Origin: CAG-791 sp000431495 | Lineage (GTDB): Bacteria; Bacillota; Clostridia; Lachnospirales; Lachnospiraceae | Assembly (NCBI GenBank): GCA_052117605.1 | Contig: JBQKIT010000003.1 | Length of the DNA: 64,000 nt | Strand: one strand, 5' to 3' | In this document: positions 8,880 through 18,892 of the stretch, piece after piece | Numbering within the stretch: the first letter of the stretch is position 1 | Layout: every line of letters begins with the position of its first letter | The notes under the pieces: model-generated | The model's database searches: none | Told to the model about the DNA's origin: nothing | Seen by the model: only the letters and a program-made list of their open reading frames with translations | Translations under genes and position numbers: made by a program

Positions 8880-10688
8880 ATGGAAATGAAAAGAGCAACA
8901 TCACTTGTCCTGGTTAGTGCCATGACGGCAGGACTGCTGGCAGGCTGTGGTTCAGGCGGCGCACAGCAGAGCGGAGATGTATCGTCCACGGCGGAGAGCA
9001 CTGCTTCTGCGACCTCAGAGGCGGCTGCAACAGCGGATACGCAGGCGGCTGCGGCGGAGAAACCGGAGGTCTCCCGCGATGAGGAAATGACATTTGAGAT
9101 TTACGATGCCGCCGCAAACTATCAGGGCGAGCAGACCGGATGGTTTGCGAAGGTTCTGAAGGATAACCTGAATATCAAGGTCAATATTGTCGCACCGCAG
9201 GTGGCAGGTGATGCAGTATATCAGACGCGTGCCTCCTCTGGAAATCTTGGCGATATCGTGATCCTTGACGGCACCCAGTTCAATGACTGCTTGAGCGCAG
9301 GCCTGGTCAAGGATATCTCCGCGGATATTTACAAGTATCCGAACCTGGCTGCATACCAGGAGCAGATCAATGTCTTCAATGAAAGTCTCGATGGAATTCA
9401 GAAGGGGCAGATCTACGGCATCCCCTGCCAGATGACGGATACATCTCCATTGACCTATTCCGGGACGCTTGTTTATTCTGCGCCGCTCCTCCGCTGGGAC
9501 CGTTACAAGGAGATCGGGGAGCCGGACATCAAGGATCTTGACGGACTGCTCGATGCGCTTGAGGCGATTCATAAGGCACATCCGAAGAACGACAAGGGAG
9601 ATCCGGAGTATCCGCTCTCTCTTTGGGCCGACTGGGACGGCGGCGACGGCATGATCGGTATTGCTAACGTCGTGCAGCTCACTACCTGGTACGGAGAGAA
9701 GATCAAGGGTTCCGCTATTCTGAAGAGCGACAACACCTTCACGCCTCTCACTGACAAGAATGCAACCTATTACAAGATGCTGCAGTTCCTGAATCACGCC
9801 TATCAGAGAGGGCTGGTCGATCCGGACTCCGGCACACAGGACTGGAACTCCGTCATGACCAAGATCTCCAACGGGCAGATCGATCTCATGTGGTACAACT
9901 GGCAGAGAGGATTCTGGAACAGCCTTGACCGTCTGCACAACGGCACGGCATACACCTTCATCCCTGTGGACGATCAGAATTACTACACCGATTCCGATAC
10001 GTATTTTGGCTCCGGCCGCGTGTTTGGCATCGGCTCCCAGGTGGATGATGAGAAGTATCAGAGGATTCTGGATTTCCTTGACTGGTATGCGAGTCCAGAC
10101 GGACTGCGCTTCCAGCATGACGGCATCAAGGACTTCAATTATACAGTCGGCTCAGACGGCAAGCTGACGCTCATCAATGACAACGCTCTGATGGATAATC
10201 TTCCGGTACCCGAGGAATATGGCGGCGGCGGATACAATGATGGCAACAACCAGATCAATCAGTGGATCTGTGACGCGATCTGCACCGATCCGACGACAGG
10301 GGAGCCGTATAACAAAGACTACTGGGCGTCTTTTCTTGAAGATCAGAACAAGGGCACCATGGAAGAGTGGAGCAAGAAGTTTGACGCGACGGATGCCACA
10401 GACTGGATGGAGAAGAATGGCAAGCTGCTGGTCAGCCCGAACGTTCCTTACACCGTGAAATCCGATGACGCGGACATGTCCGTCATCCGTAACCAGGTCA
10501 ACCAGTCCGTCTGTGACTATTCCTGGAAGATGGTGTTTGCAAAATCCGACAAGGAGTTCGATCAGATGTGGGATGCCATGACTGAGGAACTCAACGGGTT
10601 TGGATTTGAAACGCTGTATCAGTTTGACTGCGACAATTATCAGGGACAGGTCGATGCCAAGATTGAGGCAGCGAAGGAAGCTCAGTAA
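8880..10688 (+). CDS. Extracellular sugar-binding lipoprotein of ABC transporter
   Basis: Solute-binding protein of the CUT1 importer, 602 residues, anchored by lipid outside the membrane. The N-terminus has a short basic stretch, a hydrophobic core and the lipobox LLAG-C23, followed by a Ser/Ala/Thr-rich linker (to about residue 60). The rest is a large family 1-type binding domain rich in Trp and Tyr, as in oligosaccharide binders such as LplA. AGGAGGG at 8869-8875 precedes ATG 8880; ATG 8886 in the same frame is equally possible. A terminator-like hairpin follows directly. This is the third gene of the transporter unit. Confidence 0.9.
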   Translation: MEMKRATSLVLVSAMTAGLLAGCGSGGAQQSGDVSSTAESTASATSEAAATADTQAAAAEKPEVSRDEEMTFEIYDAAANYQGEQTGWFAKVLKDNLNIKVNIVAPQVAGDAVYQTRASSGNLGDIVILDGTQFNDCLSAGLVKDISADIYKYPNLAAYQEQINVFNESLDGIQKGQIYGIPCQMTDTSPLTYSGTLVYSAPLLRWDRYKEIGEPDIKDLDGLLDALEAIHKAHPKNDKGDPEYPLSLWADWDGGDGMIGIANVVQLTTWYGEKIKGSAILKSDNTFTPLTDKNATYYKMLQFLNHAYQRGLVDPDSGTQDWNSVMTKISNGQIDLMWYNWQRGFWNSLDRLHNGTAYTFIPVDDQNYYTDSDTYFGSGRVFGIGSQVDDEKYQRILDFLDWYASPDGLRFQHDGIKDFNYTVGSDGKLTLINDNALMDNLPVPEEYGGGGYNDGNNQINQWICDAICTDPTTGEPYNKDYWASFLEDQNKGTMEEWSKKFDATDATDWMEKNGKLLVSPNVPYTVKSDDADMSVIRNQVNQSVCDYSWKMVFAKSDKEFDQMWDAMTEELNGFGFETLYQFDCDNYQGQVDAKIEAAKEAQ

Positions 10689-10732
10689 GGCAGGAGTACA
10701 GGGGATGCCCTGACAATTTGCCCGGTATCAGT

Positions 10733-10764
10733 GGGAGCGCCTCTCAAGGGGCGCTCCTTTCTTT
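10733..10764 (+). terminator. Intrinsic terminator or attenuator after the binding-protein gene
   Basis: Stem GGAGCGCC paired with GGCGCTCC around a short loop, followed by TTTCTTT. It lies between the binding-protein gene and the enzyme genes and probably lowers, rather than abolishes, downstream expression. Confidence 0.75.
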
Positions 10765-10847
10765 ATCAGTCTATTTCAGATGGAGTCCGAAGATGGGGGA
10801 AAGCTACGTCTATATAACTGGGACGTCTGACAGACAGGGGGATAGGA

Positions 10848-12859
10848 TGGAAGATCTTCAGGCAATTCTTCCGGATGGATCAGAATTTGATTTCTGGGAG
10901 CAGAAAACGCAGTGGAAGCGGGAGTGGATCGTGGATGCGAAGGCATCGGAGGACGGCGCGGACGGAACAGCAGCACATCCTTTTCCGCGGATTCAGCAGG
11001 CAGCCTCGCTGGCAGAGCCCGGCGACAGAGTCCGGATTCATGCCGGCGTGTATCGGGAATGGGTCCATCCGGAGCGCGGCGGGACGGACCCCCGGCATAT
11101 GATCGGTTATGAAGCGTTCGGAGACGGAAAGGTCGAGATCCGGGCATCGGAGCAGGTAAAAAGCTTTCGGAAGAGCACCGGGTGGAGACTTGCGTCCAAT
11201 CCCTTTGCCAGTACAGAGCCGGCGCAGATGCGTGTCTATGAGTATGACCTTGATCCGGACCTGTTTCGTGGCTACAACCCGTTTGGCATGGTGAACATCC
11301 TGCACGACCGTCTCTTTCTTGAATATGACAAGACGGATATGACGCCGTTTCTTGAGCGGAGAGGACGTATCTTCTGTGACGGCATGCCGCTGCGGCAAGT
11401 CGCTCTGTACAATCAGATGAGCGAAGGGGATGGTACGTACTGGGTAGAAGCGAACGGCATGAAGGTCCATTTCCGTCTGCCCGGGGATGCGGATCCAAAG
11501 AACCACAAAATCGAGGTTACGGTGCGGGAACAGTGTTTTGCACCTGCGGAGCCTTTTCTTTCCTATATCCGCGTGAAGGGGCTTACTCTCCTGCATGCGG
11601 CGACAGGAGCGCCTGTTCCTCAGAGAGGAGCGCTTTCCGCCTTTCGCGGACATCACTGGATTATCGAGGATTGCACGGTGGACTGGCCCGGCTGCGTCGG
11701 CGTGGATGTTGGGGATGAGTGCTGGCACCATGAACATGAACCGGGGCGTCTCACCGGATACAGCGTGGTGCGCCGGTGCCGGATTTTGCATGCCGGTGTC
11801 TGCGGTCTCGCGGGGCTGTTCGCGCGTCACATGCTGGTGGAGGACTGCCTCTTTGAGGGAATCGGCTGGCAGAAGATGGAGCTTTCCTGGGAGGCTGGCG
11901 CCGTCAAATTTCATAACAGCGTGAACGGACTGATCCGGAGGAATGTGTTTCTTAACACCTTCCGTGCGGACAGTATCTGGCTCGACTGCGGCAATGAGAA
12001 TAACCGGATCACCGGAAATCTGTTTTTGAACGGGCGGGAACAGCGCGAGGCGATCTTCATCGAGTGTACACGCGATGGGGTAAATCTGATTGATAACAAT
12101 ATCATCTGGAACGTCGAGGGGAGATTTGATCCATCCAAAATTCCAGCCGAGCCTGGTTCGTCCGGCTGGTACAAGCTGGTGGAAAACGATGCCGTAAACG
12201 GCTATGGCATCTACGGAGAGGGGACGGATCATCTGTACGTCGCCCACAATCTGATCGGACTTTGCCGGGGATCCGGATTCTATGAAAAGCCGGTGGCGTT
12301 CCGGCAGTCCGGCATAGATCGCGGGGGAACTTCGAGAGATGCGCATATCAGAAATAACATCTTCTACCAGTGCGGGAATGCCGCCATCACTTTCCCGACC
12401 AGGGACAACGACAGCGATGGGAATCTCTTTGTCAATATGCACGGCGGCTATCTCCGGGTGATGTATCCGGAGCCGGAACTCTGTCTTCACCTGCCGGCAT
12501 GGAAGGAGTTTCTTGGGTTTGATCTGCATAGCCAGGAAGCATTTCTGCAGGTGCAACTGCAGGAAGAGGCAGATGAGCTGTCAGGCAGATCCAATACTGC
12601 GCTTGGAAAGGCAAAATCCGACGAAAAAGTGGCCGGCATTTTGTTCAGTACCGGACAGACGCCTTTTGGTCTTCCTGAGGAAATCAGGAGAAGGCATTTT
12701 GTGTACCGACCGGAAGATATCTCCCGGGTTGAAGCGGATGCGCACGTGAAATGTGACTTTCTGGGGCAGAGGCGAGAGGAGGGCGGCGTGCTGCCGGGCC
12801 CGTTCCAGATGCTTCGCAGCGGGAAAAGATATCCGATTGACCCCAGACGTGCAGAATAA
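10848..12859 (+). CDS. Right-handed parallel beta-helix repeat protein (putative polysaccharide lyase/glycosidase)
   Basis: About 670 residues. The N-terminal part has the signature of a Clostridia family of parallel beta-helix enzymes: a YVD-like strand, a PF..IQQAASLAEPGDRV turn and an H/P-GVYRE motif, then successive N-rich coils (..NRITGNLF.., ..IDNNIIWN..) across residues 280-560. No signal peptide, so it probably acts in the cytoplasm on imported oligosaccharides. I start at ATG 10848 (GGGG just upstream); ATG 10793 with GGAG is a second choice. The TTG start further upstream overlaps the terminator and is rejected. It is a paralogue of 61022-63049. The reaction is not known. Confidence 0.8.
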
Positions 12860-12942
12860 GCTGACTCGGACAGAGCAAAAAGGAATAGAACGAGCGCGAT
12901 GGCCGGAACTTATCGAACGGACAGCAGCACGGGAGGAAAAAA

Positions 12943-15588
12943 ATGATCAGAGAGACAACGACAGAAAACGGAGCAGTGCGCGGGATCCCCGCGGCGGATC
13001 CCCGAATCACTGCCTTTAAGGGCATTCCTTTTGCGGCACCGCCTGCAAAGGAGAACCGCTGGCGGGCGCCGGGGCCGGTGGAGAATTGGGAGGGAGTTCT
13101 TGACTGCGCCAGATTCGGCAAAGCCGCGATGCAGCCGGTGCCGGGGCTTTCCGATAACGTCTATACCAGGGAATGGCATGTTGATCCCGAGATACCGATG
13201 GGGGAGGACTGCCTGCAGCTCAATATCTGGACGCCCGCGAAGACGGTTAAAGATCGCCTTCCGGTCTTTGTCTTTCTATTTGGAGGCGGGCTGCAGTGCG
13301 GCTATCCGTCAGAAATGGAGTTCGATGGAGAGCGGATTGCCAGACGCGGAATCGTCGTGGTGACGGCAAATTACCGGGTCGGTGTTTTCGGCTTTCTCGC
13401 GCTGCCAGAACTCACGAAGGAGGCGCCGGATTCGCCGACAAATTTCGGCCTTCTTGACCAGCAGGCGGCCCTTCGCTGGGTGAGAAGAAATATTGACAGA
13501 TTTGGAGGTGATCCGGGAAATGTCACGCTCGGCGGACAGTCAGCCGGCGGAGGCAGCGTACTCTGTCAGATGGCCAACCCAGAGAACAGCGGACTTTTTC
13601 ACCGTGCGCTCATCATGTCGGCGCTGATTGCCGATCCTTACAACGGACAGGATATCTCCAGACCCGAGCCCCTCTGGGCCGCCGAGGAACATGGGCGGAT
13701 TTTTCTATCCATGCTGGGGGTGGACAGTCTTGAGAAGGCGCGCAGCCTTCCGGCCGACATTGTGCAGACTAAGTACGAGGAGTATTGCAAGGCTTATGCG
13801 CCGATGGTCACGGTACAGGACGGCAGATTCCTCAGGGAAGATCCGATTTCAAGCTTTTATGAAGGAAAAGCGCTCAATATCTCGGTTATGGCAGGCAATA
13901 CCAGCGATGAGTTTCTGAATTTTCTTCCTGCGGAGGAAGACAGAGATCACTTCGTGCGGAGAGCACAGGAGGCGTTTGGAGAAAAAGCGGATGCATTTCT
14001 GCAGATGCCGGAGGCAAATAAAGCAGATTACCATGGCCGGTGCGGCGTGGTAAACGGGATCGCCCTGACGGCAAAGCAGATCTTTCGCACTTTGGGGCAG
14101 CGATCAGACAGGCATTTTTACTATTATTGTTTCATGCCGGATATGCCGGGCTGGGACCAGGCGGGGACGTTCCATTCCTCGGATCTTTGGTTTTTCTTTG
14201 AGACTCTCGCAAAGAGCTGGCGACCGTTCACAGGCCGTCACTATGACCTTGCGCGGGCCATGTGCAATTATCTCTGCGCTTTTATCAGCAATGGTGACCC
14301 GAACAGCGGGAATGATGCAGCGAATCTTCCGGAATGGAAGCCGTATACCAGAGAATATCCCTGCGAGATGCATTTTACAGGATATGGGCCGGCGCCGCAG
14401 ATTCCGCAGCCGTCAGCCTTTGAGACGTTCCTGATGGATCGCATCGGGGAGAATCTGACACAGAATCTGCCGCTATCCTCCCTGATGCATCCTGTCTGGC
14501 GCGCCGGGAGAATTTTCCGCGAGACCTTTCTCTGTGCCGGAGGAAAGGAGGAACAGATCCATGCACCTTTCCTGTATGCACCGACCCGCATTCTTGAGGT
14601 GACAAGCTATGACGGACGGTTTCACTATGAGGCCGGGCATGATTATATGATCAGCGGCGATCAGCTTGTTCTGACGCCGGACAGCCGGATACCACATACG
14701 ACATGGAGTACGTTCTATCTAGAGGATGAGGAAGCGGCGGAGCGTGATATGGAGGCGCTGCCGTTCCGACCGGATTTTGGACTTGTAAAAACAACGGATG
14801 GGAGATTTGTCACGCTCCGCGCGCTGGCCCATCCGGAGTATACGACAAAATGGCAGGTATGCGTGACATATGATACGGATGAGGTATGGCGGGGACCGGT
14901 TCCTGCAGGACAATTGTCAAGGCTTCCAAAGCTTTCCGAAAGGCTGCGGAAAAAGCAGAAGGTAAATGTCGTTCTGTACGGCGACAGCATTGCCTGCGGA
15001 TTTGATTGCAGCGGCATGTATGGGTTGAAGCCGCAGCAGCCTGCCTGGGGAGAGCTGCTGCGTGAGGCGATGGAGCACTCCTGGCCGTCAGAGATCTCCT
15101 TTTCCAATACATCGCGGGGCGGGGCAGACAGCCTGTGGGCGATTCAGCATGCCCAGGAGAATGTGTGCCGTCTCCATCCGGACCTGGTGATTCTTGCCTG
15201 GGGTATGAACGATCACTGCACCGCGGAGGAATACCAGGACAGGATGCGGAGACTTATCGCATCGATCCATGGATCCTGCCCGGATGCGGAATTGGTACTG
15301 GTGACAACAACGTTGCCGAATGCGCTTCTGGGGACACCGCCAATCCATTTCTGGGACAGGCAGGACCTGTATGGGAAAGAGGCGATTCTGCCGATCGAGG
15401 AGGAAGGCCTCGATGGAACAGGGCAGGGAATTGTCATTGCGGATATGCAGGCAGTACACAGGGAGATCCGAAAGCACAAACGCTTCGGCGACACAACTGC
15501 GAACTGGCTGAATCATCCGAATGACTTTCTGGCGCGCGTCTATGCACAGGTTTTGGCTGAAGTGCTGGAGTGTGGGGAGAGAGAATGA
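12943..15588 (+). CDS. Two-domain esterase: carboxylesterase type B fused to SGNH/GDSL hydrolase
   Basis: Residues 1 to about 500 are a complete type B carboxylesterase: FKGIPFAAPP near residue 25, nucleophile Ser200 in GGQSAGGG, Glu323 (SDEF) and His411 (FHSSD). The usual HGGG oxyanion segment reads FGGG. After a linker, residues about 670-880 form an SGNH hydrolase: Ser682 in GDSI, an N/G-rich block, Asn756 in GMND and a C-terminal NHPND (His858). Two esterase active sites in one chain suggest removal of two kinds of acyl group from one glycan. No signal peptide is seen. GGGAGG precedes the ATG. It overlaps neither neighbour; the next gene starts 2 bases after its stop. Confidence 0.85.
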   Translation: MIRETTTENGAVRGIPAADPRITAFKGIPFAAPPAKENRWRAPGPVENWEGVLDCARFGKAAMQPVPGLSDNVYTREWHVDPEIPMGEDCLQLNIWTPAKTVKDRLPVFVFLFGGGLQCGYPSEMEFDGERIARRGIVVVTANYRVGVFGFLALPELTKEAPDSPTNFGLLDQQAALRWVRRNIDRFGGDPGNVTLGGQSAGGGSVLCQMANPENSGLFHRALIMSALIADPYNGQDISRPEPLWAAEEHGRIFLSMLGVDSLEKARSLPADIVQTKYEEYCKAYAPMVTVQDGRFLREDPISSFYEGKALNISVMAGNTSDEFLNFLPAEEDRDHFVRRAQEAFGEKADAFLQMPEANKADYHGRCGVVNGIALTAKQIFRTLGQRSDRHFYYYCFMPDMPGWDQAGTFHSSDLWFFFETLAKSWRPFTGRHYDLARAMCNYLCAFISNGDPNSGNDAANLPEWKPYTREYPCEMHFTGYGPAPQIPQPSAFETFLMDRIGENLTQNLPLSSLMHPVWRAGRIFRETFLCAGGKEEQIHAPFLYAPTRILEVTSYDGRFHYEAGHDYMISGDQLVLTPDSRIPHTTWSTFYLEDEEAAERDMEALPFRPDFGLVKTTDGRFVTLRALAHPEYTTKWQVCVTYDTDEVWRGPVPAGQLSRLPKLSERLRKKQKVNVVLYGDSIACGFDCSGMYGLKPQQPAWGELLREAMEHSWPSEISFSNTSRGGADSLWAIQHAQENVCRLHPDLVILAWGMNDHCTAEEYQDRMRRLIASIHGSCPDAELVLVTTTLPNALLGTPPIHFWDRQDLYGKEAILPIEEEGLDGTGQGIVIADMQAVHREIRKHKRFGDTTANWLNHPNDFLARVYAQVLAEVLECGERE

Positions 15589-15589
15589 T

Positions 15590-17338
15590 ATGGCAGTGAG
15601 ATTGGACAGCCCGGACGCCTTTATCATGGTGTATACAAGGATGGTGGAAGAGAACACCTATCCTTCCGGATTAGCAGGAAGCCTGCATCTGGCGGTCAGC
15701 CGGGATGGCAGAACCTATCGCGCATTAAATCGAAACTATGGAGTGCTTTTCGTCCGTGGAATGGTGAGAGCAGACAATACAATCTGTCCGCTGCGGGCGG
15801 AGACCCCCCGGGTTTTAAGACTGAAAAATGGAAAATATCTGATTGCAGCAAAGATGACCGGTGAGAATGGTGAGCCGGTGCCGGAGGGTGCGCCGGGATG
15901 GGCTTTCTGGGAGACAGCGGACTGGGTCAGGTTCCATGAGATCAGTATGGAGCCGGGAATCTCAATTTTATCAGGCATGCCAGAGCGGGAAAAAAGAAGT
16001 CTGCTGTCAGCTACGAACCACCTGCATGCTGCGGACATCGCAGTGATCCGGGTCCGCAGCTGTGAGGCAGATTTTGCAGAACGATACTGGAATCCACTTC
16101 ACAGTGTTGCCGTCCGTATACCGGACAAAATCCGGGCAGAGGAATTGCCGTTTACGCAGGCAACAGTGATCTATTCAGACGGTTCCACAGACCGCAAACC
16201 AGTTGACTGGCATACAGAGCGCATTCCGCATAAACCAGGAGAATACTCCGTCGGCGGAACCATCATCCAGCGGCATTATCCGTTCCCGCTCGCAAAAGGA
16301 TACGGCGATCCTGTACTCTTCTTCTGGGAGGGACATTGGTATGCAATCTCTACCAATGACAATCTGGATGATGTCGGGCTTTACATCAGGAAGGCGGACT
16401 CGCCGGCGGCATTGTTTGCTCCGGAAACCAGAGAACATCTGATTCTGGGACTGGATGAGGCGAGGGGATTCCTGCAGTCTTTCTGGGCACCGGAATTTCA
16501 TGTGATCGGCGGGCAGCCTTATCTGCTTTTTGCCGTCAGCGGAACGCCATGGAAGGTCAATTGCTATCTGATGCGGTTAAAAAAACATGGCTGCCCTGCG
16601 GATCCAAACGGCTGGGAGGAGCCTGTTCCCGCGGTGCTGCGGGACGGACGGCTGCTAGCCTGGAAGGAAGGTGCCATATCTCTTGATATGACGTATATTG
16701 AGGATGGCGGGAGAGCCTATCTGGTATGGTCCTACCGGGAACATATGGGAACTCCGCAGGATACCGGATCCATGCTGTATATCGCGGAAACAGATTCGGA
16801 GCACCCATGGCGTCTGATTTCAGATCCGGTTCTTCTTTCAAGACCAATTTATGGATGGGAAAATGTCAACGGAACTATTAATAATGAGGGACCGAATGCC
16901 TTCGTGCATGACAGCAGAATCTATCTGTGCTATTCGGGAGGGGATGCCATTGGCTATACTTATGCGGTAGGACTTCTCTCAATCCCCTGCGGCGAAAATC
17001 TGCTGGATACGTCAAAATGGGAGAAGCGCTGTACTCCGGTCATGAACTTTACGACGATTCCCGGTGAGTATGGACCAGGACATAATTCTTTCTTTGTCGA
17101 TGAAGATGGCCATCTGATGACCGCATATCATGCGGAGGATTCCTATGAACATCACCTGCGTTGCGATGGCATCCGCAGAGTGCACTTTGATATTCACGGA
17201 GAACCTGTGTTCAACATGGACGATGCGCATGACCTCTCATCGGCGCTTCGGGAGGTGCATGCTACTGTCCTGGTAACGACCGGTGAAACCGGAGAGAAAG
17301 AAAACAGCAATCATAGTAAGGCGCAGCCCACCGTCTGA
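15590..17338 (+). CDS. Glycoside hydrolase family 43-like protein
   Basis: About 582 residues. From roughly residue 215 the sequence follows the GH43 five-bladed propeller: YGDPVLFFWEGHWYAIS (blade with the catalytic base Asp), SFWAPEFHVIGGQPYLLFA and a later NNEGPNAFVHD segment that probably carries the acid Glu. The first 200 residues are a separate beta-rich domain I cannot name. GH43 enzymes release arabinose or xylose from plant polymers. The ATG at 15590, with GGGGAGAGAG upstream, is preferred to an earlier in-frame ATG lying inside the preceding gene. Its tight coupling to the esterase fusion implies joint function. Exact specificity is unknown. Confidence 0.75.
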   Translation: MAVRLDSPDAFIMVYTRMVEENTYPSGLAGSLHLAVSRDGRTYRALNRNYGVLFVRGMVRADNTICPLRAETPRVLRLKNGKYLIAAKMTGENGEPVPEGAPGWAFWETADWVRFHEISMEPGISILSGMPEREKRSLLSATNHLHAADIAVIRVRSCEADFAERYWNPLHSVAVRIPDKIRAEELPFTQATVIYSDGSTDRKPVDWHTERIPHKPGEYSVGGTIIQRHYPFPLAKGYGDPVLFFWEGHWYAISTNDNLDDVGLYIRKADSPAALFAPETREHLILGLDEARGFLQSFWAPEFHVIGGQPYLLFAVSGTPWKVNCYLMRLKKHGCPADPNGWEEPVPAVLRDGRLLAWKEGAISLDMTYIEDGGRAYLVWSYREHMGTPQDTGSMLYIAETDSEHPWRLISDPVLLSRPIYGWENVNGTINNEGPNAFVHDSRIYLCYSGGDAIGYTYAVGLLSIPCGENLLDTSKWEKRCTPVMNFTTIPGEYGPGHNSFFVDEDGHLMTAYHAEDSYEHHLRCDGIRRVHFDIHGEPVFNMDDAHDLSSALREVHATVLVTTGETGEKENSNHSKAQPTV

Positions 17339-17373
17339 GGAAGGCTGCCCACAGAAAGGGAAGGACTTAATTT

Positions 17374-18840
17374 ATGAAGGAATTCAGGGCAGATTTTGAT
17401 TCACTGAGGGCATATCAGTGTCCGGATTGGTTTCGTGATGCCAAATTCGGCATCTGGAGCCACTGGGGACCGCAGAGCGTTCCGATGCAAAATGACTGGT
17501 ATGCGCGCAATATGTATATCCAGGGGACGCGGCAGTATAATTTTCACGTCCGTCATTATGGACATCCGTCAAAATTCGGCTATCTGGACGTATGCCGTCT
17601 CTGGAAGGCAGAGCGTTTCGATCCGGAGGAACTGATGGATCTGTATGTGCGCGCCGGGGCACGCTATTTTATGGCGCAGGCCACACATCATGATCATTTC
17701 TTTAATTATCAGTCAAAGGTCAATCGATTTAACTCCGTGAATATCGGACCTGGCAAGGATATCTGCAGGCTCTGGAAGGATGCGGCTGACAATGCACATC
17801 TTCCGTTTGGGCTTTCAGAGCATCTTGCGGCTTCGTTTACCTGGTGGACGGTCAATAAGGGATGCGATTCCTATGGTCCTTACAAGGGTATCCCGTATGA
17901 CGGAAACCGCCCGGAACTTCAGGACTTTTATCATAATAACAAGGCATATGCAGAGGAACTGCAGAGCAGGGGCATCCTGGGCGAAATGCCTGAGCGCTGG
18001 ATGACCACGGACCGAAATTATCAGGAATACTGGCTGAAGGCAATCCGGGAGATGATCGATCTGTTTCAGCCGGATCTGCTGTATTCAGATTCAGGACTGC
18101 CGTTCCTGCAGCCGGAGGCGGAGCTTTCCAACACACAGCCCGGACTGGAAGCAGTTGCACATCTTTATAATACTTCCATAGAAAAATTCGGATCTAACCA
18201 TGCAGTTTATACCCAGAAGGATCGCAGGCCTCAGATCGCGGAAGTTGGCCTTGTGGATGTCGAGTGCAGTCAGCTTGCGGAAATTTCTCAGCGCCCCTGG
18301 CAGACCGATACATTTCTCGGCGGATGGTTTTACGACGAAGGGTGCTCCTACAAGCCGGTCAACCAACTCATTGAGATGCTGGTCGACATTGTGTCGAAAA
18401 ACGGCTGCATGATACTGAATGTATCCCAGCGCCCGGATGGTACAATTGACGAGGAAGCGCGGTGGGAACTGGAAGAGATCGGAAAATGGATTTCCATCTG
18501 CGGAGAGGGAATCTATGGAACCCGCCCGTTCCGTGTCTTTGGGGAGGGAGACACTCGCGTCACGATTCAGGGCTTCACGGAAGAGCGAGCGCCCTGGACG
18601 GCCAAGGATTTCCGTTTCACGACGGACAAGTCCGGCAAAATACTCTATGCATTCATGATGGCAGAACCTGCGGATCACAGGGCGGTCATTACTTCCCTGA
18701 CCGAACAGGAAAAGGTAAAGAGCGTCAGACTGCTGGGCGGCGAAACTCTTCCATTTGAGCAGGCATTCGGCGTTTTGTCCGTGAAACTGCCGGAGAAGCT
18801 GCCGACAGCCTATATCAACGCGCTGGCGATTCAGCTCTGA
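17374..18840 (+). CDS. Alpha-L-fucosidase (GH29)
   Basis: Glycoside hydrolase family 29 enzyme, 488 residues, removing terminal alpha-L-fucose. The N-terminus has the family signature WFRDAKFGIWSHWGP, followed by W..A.R..P and AT.HHDHF. The likely nucleophile is Asp239 in LLYSDSG, matching the DLLW.D position of known fucosidases. A small beta-rich domain closes the chain. No signal peptide. It is the last gene of the plus-strand enzyme unit, 35 bp after the GH43-like gene, and indicates that the target glycan carries fucose. The start is ATG 17374 with AGGGAAGGA upstream. Confidence 0.9.
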   Translation: MKEFRADFDSLRAYQCPDWFRDAKFGIWSHWGPQSVPMQNDWYARNMYIQGTRQYNFHVRHYGHPSKFGYLDVCRLWKAERFDPEELMDLYVRAGARYFMAQATHHDHFFNYQSKVNRFNSVNIGPGKDICRLWKDAADNAHLPFGLSEHLAASFTWWTVNKGCDSYGPYKGIPYDGNRPELQDFYHNNKAYAEELQSRGILGEMPERWMTTDRNYQEYWLKAIREMIDLFQPDLLYSDSGLPFLQPEAELSNTQPGLEAVAHLYNTSIEKFGSNHAVYTQKDRRPQIAEVGLVDVECSQLAEISQRPWQTDTFLGGWFYDEGCSYKPVNQLIEMLVDIVSKNGCMILNVSQRPDGTIDEEARWELEEIGKWISICGEGIYGTRPFRVFGEGDTRVTIQGFTEERAPWTAKDFRFTTDKSGKILYAFMMAEPADHRAVITSLTEQEKVKSVRLLGGETLPFEQAFGVLSVKLPEKLPTAYINALAIQL

Positions 18841-18892
18841 TGTTATAGTATAATTCCTATACGGGGATCATGCATGGCGCGGGATGGCTGCC

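Noticed and set aside
10880..12556. Long minus-strand reading frame of 558 residues opposite the beta-helix gene
   Set aside because: Antisense shadow: Arg/His/Pro-rich composition, no ribosome site, no domain pattern, and the plus strand gives a coherent protein family.
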